DNA from: CAZYPU01 sp964649665
GTDB taxonomy: Bacteria; Omnitrophota; Gorgyraeia; JABMRN01; RBG-13-46-9
Length of the DNA: 64,000 bases
Reading direction: 5' to 3'
Assembly: GCA_964649665.1 (NCBI GenBank)
Contig: CAZYPU010000001.1
Location: 20,339-84,338, forward strand
Part shown: in pieces, positions 52,701 through 60,052 of the stretch
Layout: each line of letters starts with the position of its first letter
Position numbering within the stretch: position 1 is the stretch's first letter
Notes under the pieces: generated by a model
Database searches by the model: none
The model's input: the letters and a program-made list of their open reading frames with translations, nothing else
Told to the model about the DNA's origin: nothing
Translations under genes and position numbers: made by a program

Positions 52701-55700
52701 GGGAAAGGGAAACCGCCACCAAAAGCTTCCAGATAACATATCTCTGGTAGGAAGAGAGGTTGATACTGAAGGGTTGGATTTAGATAATGTTTACTCTGAC
52801 GTCAAGTTTTCCAAACCCGCTAAAGCGTCCGGTATAGGTATTTTTGCAAGAAACGAAGAATTGCTGGCAAAGATTGAAGAGATGATATCCGCCGGTGTCT
52901 GGGATCGGCGTGAAGCGTTCATTGTGAAGGAACGGTTGGGACTTAATCCGGAGGGAGCCAGGCGTTCCCTGCAGGAAATTGCGCATGCCCTGCGCATTAC
53001 CAGAAACAGGGTATGGCAGATTGAGACAGACGCTATCCGGAAAGCGCAATTTTGGCTGAGGAAATCCCAACACCCTGTATTGAACGCAGAAAACGATGGA
53101 CCGGCGTCTGGCACTGCGTCTGAACAGACAACAGCTACCGCCTCGGCCAAGTTGGCACCGCAAAAAGAACATGGTGGCACGTCGTCAGGAAATTCTTACG
53201 GCGCCGCAATCGGCGCGGGGCTTACCGGATTAAGCTGGCAGGCGGGATTATGCTTCTTCGCGTTCCTATTCGTTTACGAGATAGCCCGGCAGGTCTGGTA
53301 CGCGAGATTCTACAAGAATTTACTCGAGAGCCACTCCGGGCCTGCCCGAATAATCAATTCCTTCTTCTCAAGCTCCTTCCATTTCCCGCGGGTCATAGAA
53401 GATTTCATAAAGGACCATATCACGCAGACGCTACTTAGCGTCGTTTCAAGAATAAGATTCCAAAGCCCGATCGCCAAAGCTCGGCTGGTTGATGGTTCAG
53501 TGGCACAGTTTCTTCAGATGCCGGTTGTATTTATGAGCACGGATTCAGGCGGCGAGGCTATAAAACGACCCGCCACCCTGCCTGTGAGGGTAAAAGAATT
53601 TTCTCAGTTGGATTCGATGCCGCTACACGGCTCGATAATGGAGTTGCCGATTTCCAGTAGAATTAAAAAAAGGTTGGCACGTGGAGGCGTCAAAACTATC
53701 GATGAACTTAAAAACATGACGCTCGACAAAATTCGTCAAATTTACGGGATTGGCGAAAAATCCATGACTATTATAAAAGCTATAAAGGATAGGCTTGATG
53801 AATTGGCTGATATAGAGATGATGAAAAAAGAGCAATTAGCTAAGGAAGAGAAAAAGGCAGAAAATAAAAGGCGGCGGGAAAGACTAAAATATATACGTGA
53901 CGAGTTAGGCGTTAGCAGACTAAAATTCATTTCACTATTAAATGCCGCTGGGGCCGCATCCACGATAGAGATGTTGGGATATCTAAGAGGGTTAACCATT
54001 ATCCCGGATCGGGTTATCGATAGTGCGGAGAATTTATTGCGACACGAGCGCGAAATAGCAAGAACAAGAGCGGTTCAGCTAGAAGCAAAAAGACAATTGG
54101 TTTCCTGCATTACGGCGTTTGAACAATTAAAAGAAAAACTTAAGACAGCAGATTTTGATGAGAGGAGGAGCGAACTTACGATTGCGCAAATCTGGGTTGA
54201 GCCGGATTACCATACAAAGGAAATAGGCATTCACGGTTTTATGGATACAATCGCTGATAAAATAATCGCTCTAGATATTAAACCTCAAAACCACAAGGCA
54301 TTAAGGGCGCTTTTTGAATTAAGTGTAAGATATTTCAGCGGCAATATCAATGTTTTTAGAACCGTTTTGGCAAATATAAATAATGTAGAAGAACTGATAG
54401 AATTCCCTGCTTATATTGGATCCAACGGATTTAATCGCGAAAGCATAGATGAAGAAATGCGGCGTTTCCGAGAATGGCTACGTTCTAGAAGGGCAATACT
54501 TCCTTTCGAAACGGGCACATTTTCGTGTCCTTCTTGGTGGCCGTATGTGCCGAATGAGCTGGCTCCCGTCACAAGTGTCGGCAGGAGAAAATATTCCAAG
54601 GACGAAAGAGTTTCCGTAGGATATGGAGGATTTTTTGAAGGGTATTTAGATTTTATTATTGTCGGCGATACAATGCGAATTGGCGAGATTCACGGTAAAA
54701 TAGAAATGCACAGATTAATCCCAGAGGTTCGAAAGAAAGTAAGCGGCTGGGAAAAGTTGGCGCTAGAAGAAGCCATTAAAGAGGCCGGGCGGCGAGGGGT
54801 CAAGACGATTTTGTTCTCCCCTCCATTCGCGCAATACAGAGCGCTTAGCCAATGGAATACGTCTAACCCCGATTCGGATATAGCTTACAGGATTTATAGT
54901 AACCTGCCTTTTGATTCAGGGTTTAGATTAAAGATTAGAGAAAAAATCGTTTTTAGCGAAAATTTCCGCAATCAATTATTCTCTCATCTTGTATGGCAAA
55001 GAGACGCCGCCCCGGCCGCAGTCGCGGCCGAGCCGCCGGCGCCTCTGGCATCGGCCGGAGCCGCGGGCGAAACCCAAACACCCGCCGCGCGGAGGATAGT
55101 CGATACTATAAATGGTTATGAAGAAATCTTCCCGGGAGGCAACGCAGTCGGCCGTTATATAGATCCTGAAGGTAATCCGAGGAATTGCACACTAAGCAGG
55201 GCGTGTTATGACAATGACTTCTGCAGAATACTGGCGGCGGATATCGGCAATGGCAACGCCGGAAAGAAAGCCCTCTCCATAGGCGCGGGCTCGGGTGTGC
55301 TTGAGAGTCGGCTAAACGAGGCCCATGGCCTTGAAGTTACATGTATAGATATAATCTCGAAATTCATGCCGTGGGATATGCGGGGGTCCATGGCGTTTAC
55401 TCTTGCCGACGGTGAGCATCTTCCGTTTGCGGACAATAGCTTCGATATTGTCATCTTATCGGAAAGCATAGGGCATATGAAACTTGATATCGCCCTGGCT
55501 GAAGCGTTCAGGGTCTTGAAGCCGGGAGGAGTGATTCATATACTGACGCCTGATCCTGCGAACAAACTGTCCTGCGATCCCAGTTTGTTCGCGGCGCTAA
55601 AATATTCTCCCTATGATATCGCTCAAATTATACATGGATTGAAGAATTCAGGTTTTGAAAATGGTGAAAGAATAAAAGATGACAACCGCTCGGCATTCCT

Positions 55701-58416
55701 GGGGCTTATATATGTGCGGGCCGAAAAGGCTGCGATAACCATTCCCTCCGAGCCGGCGCCGGCCACGCAGTCAGGTCACGCGACCGCCGCCGTAAAAATA
55801 CGCGAACTTACAGTTGATGAGTTAGGCGGATATTCAGTTGACCTGATAGCGTTGGAAGATAAGATGCCGCCGGCTGCCAGGGAAGATTTAGTAATACTAT
55901 TGGAAGAGATTAAGAGGTGCGCTTCTCAATGTCAGCATTTTGTAATTTTAGGCGCTTTTGATAACGGTCAATTGATAGGATACACGATAGGTATGTCCGT
56001 ATCATGGCTTATCGACTATTTCACGAATAAAAAGATAGCCGCTCCGGCATTCATATCCAGAATAGCAAAAGACAGCAAGAATTGGTTTATTCCCAGGATA
56101 GTAGTTTTACCGGAATACAGAAAACATGCCGTGGCTTACAGGCTCTTTCAGCAACTATCAGGTATGGCCCGAGATAGAAACGCTCAAAGGTTTTATGCTG
56201 TTCTATTGGACGAGAGATTAGCCGCGACCCTTGAGGAATTAGGCGCTAAGCGGATAAGTCGATGGTTTAGTCTGTTAACTTCCCTCAAAGGTCAAGGCGG
56301 CGTGCATCTGAAAATACCCGTAAATTTATTTTCCGCCGGCCACACAGGTAACACAGGCGGACAGAAAAAGTACCGTTCAAAAGCCGCCGACCCGACCGCA
56401 GGCGCGGCCGAGCCGCCGGCGACGGAACCAGCGCCGGGGGCAAGTCCAAGCTCAGATTCGGAGGAGTCTATTTCGGTACATAGTGATTTTGGAAGACGAC
56501 AGTTGCTCGGATTACCCGATAAAGCACGAATGCTGAAATACATCGCTGGTAACAAAGTTATTGAGTTAGGATGCGGAGGAGGTTCGGTTACGGGATTGAT
56601 AAAACAAAGGCTTCCTGATGGCCGTGTTGTAGGCATAGATTTTGAAGAAAGATTTTTAAGAAAAGCGAGAAACGATTACCCGACTTGCGAGTTTTATCAT
56701 AGAAACCTTCTGGAATGGGATGACATCGATAGCTTTAAAGGGCAATTCAGCACGGTAATATTATCAAGCGCATTACACGAGATAGAAGGTGAAGACACCA
56801 GAGAGAGGGTATTAAGGACAGCATATGAACTATTGGAGAATGGCGGCGTTATAATTTTCCGTGATGGAGTGAAACCCAAAAACAAGGAAGAAGAGGTTGA
56901 AGTAATATTAAAAACCCCATATGCAAAAGAAAAGTTTGAGCTATTTGTCAAGGAATATAGACATAGAAAAATTAGGTTCATCTATACGGATGAAACGCAT
57001 ACGCGTATTCGTATTACCAGTTATGATCTGCATGATCTCCTCTGTAAATATTATTTTGAGGGTGAACTTTGGAAAAGAGACATGAGTGAGTCTTTCGGAC
57101 AAATGAATATGGGGGAATATCTTGATTTAATCGGCAGGTATTTTGCTATTACGCATCATGAAAAATACATAGCGCCTTACCTAAAAGAATTGTGGGAAAA
57201 AGATTTTGAAGTAGTAAACAAAGACTATCCCGAAAGCCATACCCTTATAGTAGCGTCAAAACCGGCCGAGCCGCAAATTTCTAAGCCGGATGGTACGAGA
57301 ACCGAAATTCTGCAGGCCGCAGCCGCGGCCGAGCCGACATCGTCGAAGCCTGCCGAGGGCGGCAGAACGATATTCAAATTTTTTTCAAGTCAAAAGGAAG
57401 TAGTTGAGATATATCGGGATGGAACGCTTAAGGTGGCAATAAAAAGACCGGACAGGGACCTCCGGGATATTTTTGAAGAATGGCTTAAGAACGAACAAGA
57501 CCCCAACGTGAAGGAAGCGATTAATTTAGCGCTTGCAAAATTGCCCTTTGACACCGATAGACAAGAAGGGGTCGATACAAAAGGCGCCGCCGCGGCCGAG
57601 CCGCCGGCGACGGGGGACTATAAAACGAATATGCAGGCAATTATAAAGCCCGGTGATATCTCAATCGAAGACAGCAAATTTCTTTTAAGCCGCGCTTCGG
57701 AATACCTCAAGGAGAAGCCGGTCGATATGTCGATAGACCTTTCCCTGATACCGAAGGAAGACATGGAGAGGAACATGGAAATATGGGCCTATATAATAGC
57801 ACTTCATGATAAATACGGGTTTAATGCCCACTATATATTTGAAGGGAAGGATAAGAAATATAAAGCATCGGCGGAGGAAACGCTTCTCGCGAAAATAAAA
57901 GATTTATCCTTTTGGAAACGCCTTGATGTTAAGGCCATAAAGGCGCGCGTAACCGATGAATCGCGGCCGGCCGCTATGAGAATAAGCATCATGCCGCTCA
58001 AGAAACTGGAGGCAATGCCCGTGATACCCGAAAATACTTTTCCGGTGGCCATGTCAGAAGGGCAAAACTTAGACGGCGTACCCTTGTGGGATTTTGTGGG
58101 CGCGGCGAGCCTGGGCCTCGCGCAGGCGGCTTGCGCGAAATTAATAAGGGAAAATAAAGCCGGCTATTTGGAAACCATAGAGCGTAAGTTTCTCCCGAGA
58201 ATGCAGGCTATATACGAAAGGCTATTTCCAGGGAAGGAAGTAAAAGAAATAGTTACGAGGCAAACAATCCTCGAAATGGTAAACGAAGATCCTTCCGCCG
58301 TAAGGGCGCGAATAAACCTGCTCATAGAGCTTGCCTTGCCGCCCATCGTGCGCCTGGCCCTGCGGGATCTAGACGACTACTACGCCAGTCTCCGCACCCT
58401 GCTAAGAGCCGCGTAA
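46723..58416 (+). CDS. Giant exported multi-domain protein 2 (3897 residues)
   Basis: Signal peptide (FIAMGMACLFFLDTI, cut near SWA-YP, residue ~29). By residue: ~364-439 cassette P1; ~450-630 three tandem HTH-like repeats; ~648-763 cassette G1 with a hydrophobic helix; ~836-1180 Ser/Thr kinase-like (GEGSFSRVF, YALKLY, IKELKPTNIKV in place of HRDLKPEN, VDLES in place of DFG); ~1250-1590 membrane region with HELGHYLMAR (M50/site-2-protease type, 1362); ~1603-1676 cassette P2; ~1678-1766 mTERF-like helices; ~2062-2118 sigma-70 region 4-like (EIAHALRITRNRVWQIE); ~2161-2273 cassette G2; ~2301-2363 RpoA C-terminal-domain-like; ~2791-3005 and ~3250-3518 methyltransferases (LSIGAGSGVLE; VIELGCGGGSV); ~3023-3203 GNAT; ~3630-3897 unknown end domain. 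Ala-Glu-Pro-Pro linkers join most parts. Domain calls are motif-based; overall role unknown. Confidence 0.8.
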   Translation: MLHIKRSIWVKFIAMGMACLFFLDTISWAYPVDRSEITTLAAQSMFNSILDAITKKPSERYSYRKRLEKEMVCIIEMALRALDRKNPDIDWGSHLNINAALNTMQHDGRYRKLMEVLDIPRRLEDEKGEYIEILVKTTRPSGRQKEFTIKFRGEKLDDLSDRGKIEIISAEGNTAPAPNTDIEAPKGPYGTGVKRVKVPFKEKNLEARKKKALSFIKIKSAEYCHSELWDNIWNSLVYNGGVAEIGAVLKRKINRVLRSPPVVRKKEVAMEAVKSLATSLALKENSGSVDRALMRDFRIAVLLLLDIFVPGIHEEFKKQDILDGEHFFPGIFDRLSIRGIPAAPAADMAEPQSPKPEGPAQGPKAEFMIPGAAPDMGAAALGALWPFGLVGALPRTPRRRFGEPLIDSLFNRGKRFMQPAIPPEMGGAVAEPASPKPAHGTGTSSDLKASLPSYTEETLYALEQAGGNQAKAAGILNIGLSAVSERKSRIRRVAVKINDNATLKRLLPLPSYTEETLEALKKVGGNQVKAARVLSIIQQTVSQRIIAIRRAAARIGDKATLERLAKALLSLPAYTEATLEALEQSQGKQKEAAGILKISQATVSRRISAIRSIATRIDDKTTLERFNEVLKVSKGAAPGDSVSSRGRQGAAIGAGLTTLSWQAGLCFFAFLFVYEIARQVWYARFYKNLLDSHPKATRIINSFFSSSFHFPRVIEDFIKNHITQPLLNIFSRIRFQSPIVQVRLAGIGRTITVFRMPVELMMSEKSPQKPPGHALGELPASTAVPSEPLGAPEGAHSQPDKLEQVRILLRTLIQKINLFFFGIFSQKKQSREVGLEDLVFERAVIIGEGSFSRVFRVPHKDNGVDYALKLYCKAPPGYSLKSAVELIDYQMRIAREYPQLIKSGIMPKYFTKGSCYFDGDRLSLAPISEKAYPCLLMEYIKGDDLSSLSDLDYHVGTKLVRDALAEGQDQYIIAALYNILRDKLDEAYSIAQAVNACHSAEPHGTFPGGLLIKELKPTNIKVRPDKTVCLVDLESAVPLNYDWVRNPSGVPPVARLVMTSAFSEDKNAFKDKSKAGLILLGQKLDVPWDIYSFGVVLSRMLHEYNITLDDAAEIKEAAVQTDTMRRFLERAEFAKGQFKRSIAGMKEIIKKCTIKDRTKRYRDMGEVIEALKDCIGVVDKEFRGKIPAELPSQEPRGTTSQESIEPKAAAAEPPAPRVAPKATEPLPETAGTNSGPDSKSPLSPSMLPGGEEQPYKPGQYVYEHPYKWFLISAAGLSANLLAAALCLVPAILISSSINLSTPPLIALGGALLYCAGALNAIIFAVNILEAGMAFIRGDVVVKDIPSETDKIKKYLYTASIPHELGHYLMARLFGLNVKFSTIGVDCKDIDVFEVTDYTNMRYAINMMKERGLFPFSSSQPGKFNRVKIGGSNEFVFNVTEKDRYLLEQMVRAWASEKSLDAGIEVTMDNRLINVYKGHDQYAILSYSVGMGENSEIEITIYNQRVEYPYKSQGLMALLQTYIFYLSKSDKVTYWNIEGTDGKVFAKTMEDKGILTDVKYKKTSRLEDHTEVRYAEASINKNVVAQRAKDYPFAAEPPSPQGPKAEFMVPGAALDTGAAALGALWPLGLVGALPRTLRRRFGEPFMDSIFNRGRCFMQPAIPPEMGGSATECEAPKPVNISAEKKEAFFNELGIGEEALAAAILKSPTLAGLNPARVRRAWRDKLGIEKEALAAAILKWPKIAGYNVPNNIKPKLQILKMFNVGKNKIMDFLIRIVDFNSKALEFILEASKASSFEIKDIKTLIRIYRKLNKAVKAKTKVTLAGWFRERITDDINLTVKPILSDIITELQSEETVDEDLWAMIKEAKAIFERQEENAVARGEREEPRKFSPIALFRIDSALYYRARRIGMLRRLHYIKPRLGLRKEDTGRLIQEIMKAEEEFDRREERDVRRGFRDSARPWIRRRLWEINPYLYDFLHNHRPDLLKTCVPAGLPGKGNRHQKLPDNISLVGREVDTEGLDLDNVYSDVKFSKPAKASGIGIFARNEELLAKIEEMISAGVWDRREAFIVKERLGLNPEGARRSLQEIAHALRITRNRVWQIETDAIRKAQFWLRKSQHPVLNAENDGPASGTASEQTTATASAKLAPQKEHGGTSSGNSYGAAIGAGLTGLSWQAGLCFFAFLFVYEIARQVWYARFYKNLLESHSGPARIINSFFSSSFHFPRVIEDFIKDHITQTLLSVVSRIRFQSPIAKARLVDGSVAQFLQMPVVFMSTDSGGEAIKRPATLPVRVKEFSQLDSMPLHGSIMELPISSRIKKRLARGGVKTIDELKNMTLDKIRQIYGIGEKSMTIIKAIKDRLDELADIEMMKKEQLAKEEKKAENKRRRERLKYIRDELGVSRLKFISLLNAAGAASTIEMLGYLRGLTIIPDRVIDSAENLLRHEREIARTRAVQLEAKRQLVSCITAFEQLKEKLKTADFDERRSELTIAQIWVEPDYHTKEIGIHGFMDTIADKIIALDIKPQNHKALRALFELSVRYFSGNINVFRTVLANINNVEELIEFPAYIGSNGFNRESIDEEMRRFREWLRSRRAILPFETGTFSCPSWWPYVPNELAPVTSVGRRKYSKDERVSVGYGGFFEGYLDFIIVGDTMRIGEIHGKIEMHRLIPEVRKKVSGWEKLALEEAIKEAGRRGVKTILFSPPFAQYRALSQWNTSNPDSDIAYRIYSNLPFDSGFRLKIREKIVFSENFRNQLFSHLVWQRDAAPAAVAAEPPAPLASAGAAGETQTPAARRIVDTINGYEEIFPGGNAVGRYIDPEGNPRNCTLSRACYDNDFCRILAADIGNGNAGKKALSIGAGSGVLESRLNEAHGLEVTCIDIISKFMPWDMRGSMAFTLADGEHLPFADNSFDIVILSESIGHMKLDIALAEAFRVLKPGGVIHILTPDPANKLSCDPSLFAALKYSPYDIAQIIHGLKNSGFENGERIKDDNRSAFLGLIYVRAEKAAITIPSEPAPATQSGHATAAVKIRELTVDELGGYSVDLIALEDKMPPAAREDLVILLEEIKRCASQCQHFVILGAFDNGQLIGYTIGMSVSWLIDYFTNKKIAAPAFISRIAKDSKNWFIPRIVVLPEYRKHAVAYRLFQQLSGMARDRNAQRFYAVLLDERLAATLEELGAKRISRWFSLLTSLKGQGGVHLKIPVNLFSAGHTGNTGGQKKYRSKAADPTAGAAEPPATEPAPGASPSSDSEESISVHSDFGRRQLLGLPDKARMLKYIAGNKVIELGCGGGSVTGLIKQRLPDGRVVGIDFEERFLRKARNDYPTCEFYHRNLLEWDDIDSFKGQFSTVILSSALHEIEGEDTRERVLRTAYELLENGGVIIFRDGVKPKNKEEEVEVILKTPYAKEKFELFVKEYRHRKIRFIYTDETHTRIRITSYDLHDLLCKYYFEGELWKRDMSESFGQMNMGEYLDLIGRYFAITHHEKYIAPYLKELWEKDFEVVNKDYPESHTLIVASKPAEPQISKPDGTRTEILQAAAAAEPTSSKPAEGGRTIFKFFSSQKEVVEIYRDGTLKVAIKRPDRDLRDIFEEWLKNEQDPNVKEAINLALAKLPFDTDRQEGVDTKGAAAAEPPATGDYKTNMQAIIKPGDISIEDSKFLLSRASEYLKEKPVDMSIDLSLIPKEDMERNMEIWAYIIALHDKYGFNAHYIFEGKDKKYKASAEETLLAKIKDLSFWKRLDVKAIKARVTDESRPAAMRISIMPLKKLEAMPVIPENTFPVAMSEGQNLDGVPLWDFVGAASLGLAQAACAKLIRENKAGYLETIERKFLPRMQAIYERLFPGKEVKEIVTRQTILEMVNEDPSAVRARINLLIELALPPIVRLALRDLDDYYASLRTLLRAA
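47812..48037 (+). repeat. Cassette P1 of giant gene 2
   Basis: About 225 bp nearly identical to 51529-51750 (roughly 90 percent by eye), encoding PKAEFM-PGAA...ALGALWP-GLVGALPRT and an IPPEMGG end. Confidence 0.85.
48070..48610 (+). repeat. Three tandem HTH-like repeats (in giant gene 2)
   Basis: Units of about 58-61 residues: YTEETLYALEQAGGNQAKAA-type helix, then ILNIG-x-SAVSERKSRIRR, ILSIIQQTVSQRIIAIRR, ILKISQATVSRRISAIRS. Each resembles a Fis- or LuxR-type helix-turn-helix (GN-x-x-x-AA-x-x-L-x-I-x-x-x-TVS-x-R). Confidence 0.75.
48661..49010 (+). repeat. Cassette G1 of giant gene 2
   Basis: About 300 bp nearly identical to 53197-53540, encoding GAAIGAGLT-LSWQAGLCFF with a hydrophobic helix and SFFSSSFHFPRVIEDFIK. 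Confidence 0.85.
51529..51750 (+). repeat. Cassette P2 of giant gene 2
   Basis: Second copy of cassette P, preceded by the linker AAEPPSPQ and followed by an mTERF-like helical segment instead of the HTH repeats. Confidence 0.85.
53197..53540 (+). repeat. Cassette G2 of giant gene 2
   Basis: Second copy of cassette G, between the sigma region 4-like and the RpoA C-terminal-domain-like segments. Confidence 0.85.
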
Positions 58417-58442
58417 TCATTAAGTGATAAAGAAACTGTGTC

Positions 58443-58639
58443 CGACCGCGTAAGTCGGACCTACGCGGTGATAATGTAAAATATTGTGGGCACTTTCAAC
58501 ATGTCATTGCGAGGTCTGCGAAGCAGACCGAAGCAATCTCTTCGTTTGAGATTGCTTCGGCCGCAAACGAAGAACAGGGCGGCCTCGCAATGACGGAGAA
58601 GCAAAGCGCCCAATTATCTTGACACTACTTACGCGGTCG
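58443..58639. repeat. MITE-like palindromic repeat, copy 3, with nested inverted ends
   Basis: Outer 13-bp perfect inverted ends CGACCGCGTAAGT (58443-58455) and ACTTACGCGGTCG (58627-58639) enclose the inner terminal repeats (58472-58496 and 58602-58627) and the GTCATTGCGAGG palindrome. It lies 27 bp after giant gene 2 and ends 5 bp before the folC -35 box. Confidence 0.85.
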
Positions 58640-58644
58640 AATTC

Positions 58645-58674
58645 TTGGAAATTCGGGCCCGCTTGTGGTATAAT
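58645..58674 (+). promoter_or_regulatory. Promoter of folC
   Basis: TTGGAA (58645-58650), 18-bp spacer with TGTGG before TATAAT (58669-58674). ATG 58685 is 10 bp downstream, so only a ~4-nt leader is expected. Confidence 0.7.
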
Positions 58675-58684
58675 TAAATTTCTT

Positions 58685-60052
58685 ATGGACCAAAAAGAGG
58701 CGCTTCAATATCTGGATTCGTTCGTAAACTACGAGAAAATCGGCTACAGGGAACAGGGCTTATTTGAGCTCGGAAGGATGCGCCGCCTGGCCGGGCTTTT
58801 CGGCGATCCGCAGGATTCTTTTCCCGTAATTCACATCGCGGGCACAAAGGGCAAGGGCTCTATAGCGGCCTTTACCTCGAGCATGCTTAAATCCGCGAAC
58901 TTCAAAACGGGCCTTTATACGTCACCGCATCTTATTGACTTTCGAGAAAGGGTGAAATTCAATGACGAGATGATACCGGAGGCGGATTTTGCTTTTCACG
59001 CGAACATGATAAAGGATAAGCTCGAAGTAGAGAATTTAGGGTTTTCACCGACATTTTTTGAGATTTTCACGATTCTCGCCTTTAATTACTTCAAGGCGAA
59101 AAAAATAGACATAGGGGTAATAGAAGCGGGCCTTGGCGGGCGATTGGACGCGACGAATATCGTAAACCCGGCAGTTTCCGTCATATCCCCCATAAGCTAC
59201 GACCACACAGAGGTCCTGGGCGAAAGCCTGGAGAAAATAGCCGCGGAGAAAAGCGATATTATAAAAAAAGGGTGCGTCTGCATCAGCGCGCCGCAGGACG
59301 AAAAGGTTTTAGAAATAATACGGGAGAAATGCGATTCGCTCGGTGTTAAACTTATCCAGGCGGGGAGGGATATAGGCGTTGGGGAAATCTCTTACACCGA
59401 CGACAAAGAGGTATTCGACATTCGGGGCACGTTCGGAGAATATAAAGCTTGCGAAAGCCGCCTTATAGGCAGGCATCAGCTCATGAACGCCGCCTCGGCC
59501 GTCGCTGCAATCGAAAGCTTGTCAGCCGACGCAGCTGATTGGGGTCGGCTAACATCAGCCGACCCCAATCAGCTGCGTCGGCTGACAAAGGGTCGGCTGA
59601 CGCGCAACATAAAGAAAGGGCTGGAGAAAACACGGAATCCGGCAAGGTGCGAGGTAATAGCAAGGAACCCTTATATCATCTTCGACGGCGCACAGAATAG
59701 GGCGAGCGCGAACGCCCTAAAAGAAACGATTAAAAGAAATTTTAACCATAAACGGCTTATTTTAATATTGGGTATTTCGAAGGAAAAGGACATAAAAGGC
59801 GTATGCGAAGAACTTGCGCCCCTGGCCGATCATGTTATTTTAACAAAGGCGATGATAGAACGCGCTGAAGAGCCGCGCTCTATCGCGCGCTTTGTAGCGG
59901 GAAAAAACGTGATTTTAACAAATTCCGTAAGCGAAGCGATGGAAAAAGCGCGTTCTTTGGCGGGAGAGGGCGACATGATATTGATTGCGGGATCTTTTTA
60001 TGTGGCGGGTGAGGCATGGAAGACACAATCGTTGCTATATCAACACCGGTAG
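58685..60052 (+). CDS. folC: Folylpolyglutamate synthase / dihydrofolate synthase
   Basis: 455 residues of the Mur ligase superfamily; adds glutamate to dihydropteroate/folates with ATP. Motifs: IHIAGTKGKGSIAAFTSSML (P-loop), TSPHLIDFRERV, IEAGLGGRLDATN, SYDHTEVLG, GRHQLMNAASA and IIFDGAQNRASA. Between SAVAAIESL and KKGLEKTRNPARCEV the protein has about 22 extra residues (SADAADWGRLTSADPNQLRR...) encoded by a perfect palindrome at 59521-59586; normal FolC has a short loop and helix there. The frame is kept, so the enzyme may still work. The 3' end overlaps mnmE by 37 bp. Confidence 0.9.
   Translation: MDQKEALQYLDSFVNYEKIGYREQGLFELGRMRRLAGLFGDPQDSFPVIHIAGTKGKGSIAAFTSSMLKSANFKTGLYTSPHLIDFRERVKFNDEMIPEADFAFHANMIKDKLEVENLGFSPTFFEIFTILAFNYFKAKKIDIGVIEAGLGGRLDATNIVNPAVSVISPISYDHTEVLGESLEKIAAEKSDIIKKGCVCISAPQDEKVLEIIREKCDSLGVKLIQAGRDIGVGEISYTDDKEVFDIRGTFGEYKACESRLIGRHQLMNAASAVAAIESLSADAADWGRLTSADPNQLRRLTKGRLTRNIKKGLEKTRNPARCEVIARNPYIIFDGAQNRASANALKETIKRNFNHKRLILILGISKEKDIKGVCEELAPLADHVILTKAMIERAEEPRSIARFVAGKNVILTNSVSEAMEKARSLAGEGDMILIAGSFYVAGEAWKTQSLLYQHR
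59521..59586. repeat. Palindromic element inserted in frame in folC
   Basis: Two exact 30-bp reverse-complement arms (59521-59550, 59557-59586) around AACATC; total 66 bp, divisible by three. A partial extra copy of the arm end (GGTCGGCTGACG) follows at about 59591. Confidence 0.9.

Noticed and set aside
33771..58416. Giant genes as non-ribosomal peptide or polyketide synthases
   Set aside because: No adenylation, condensation, ketosynthase or carrier-protein motifs occur in either protein.
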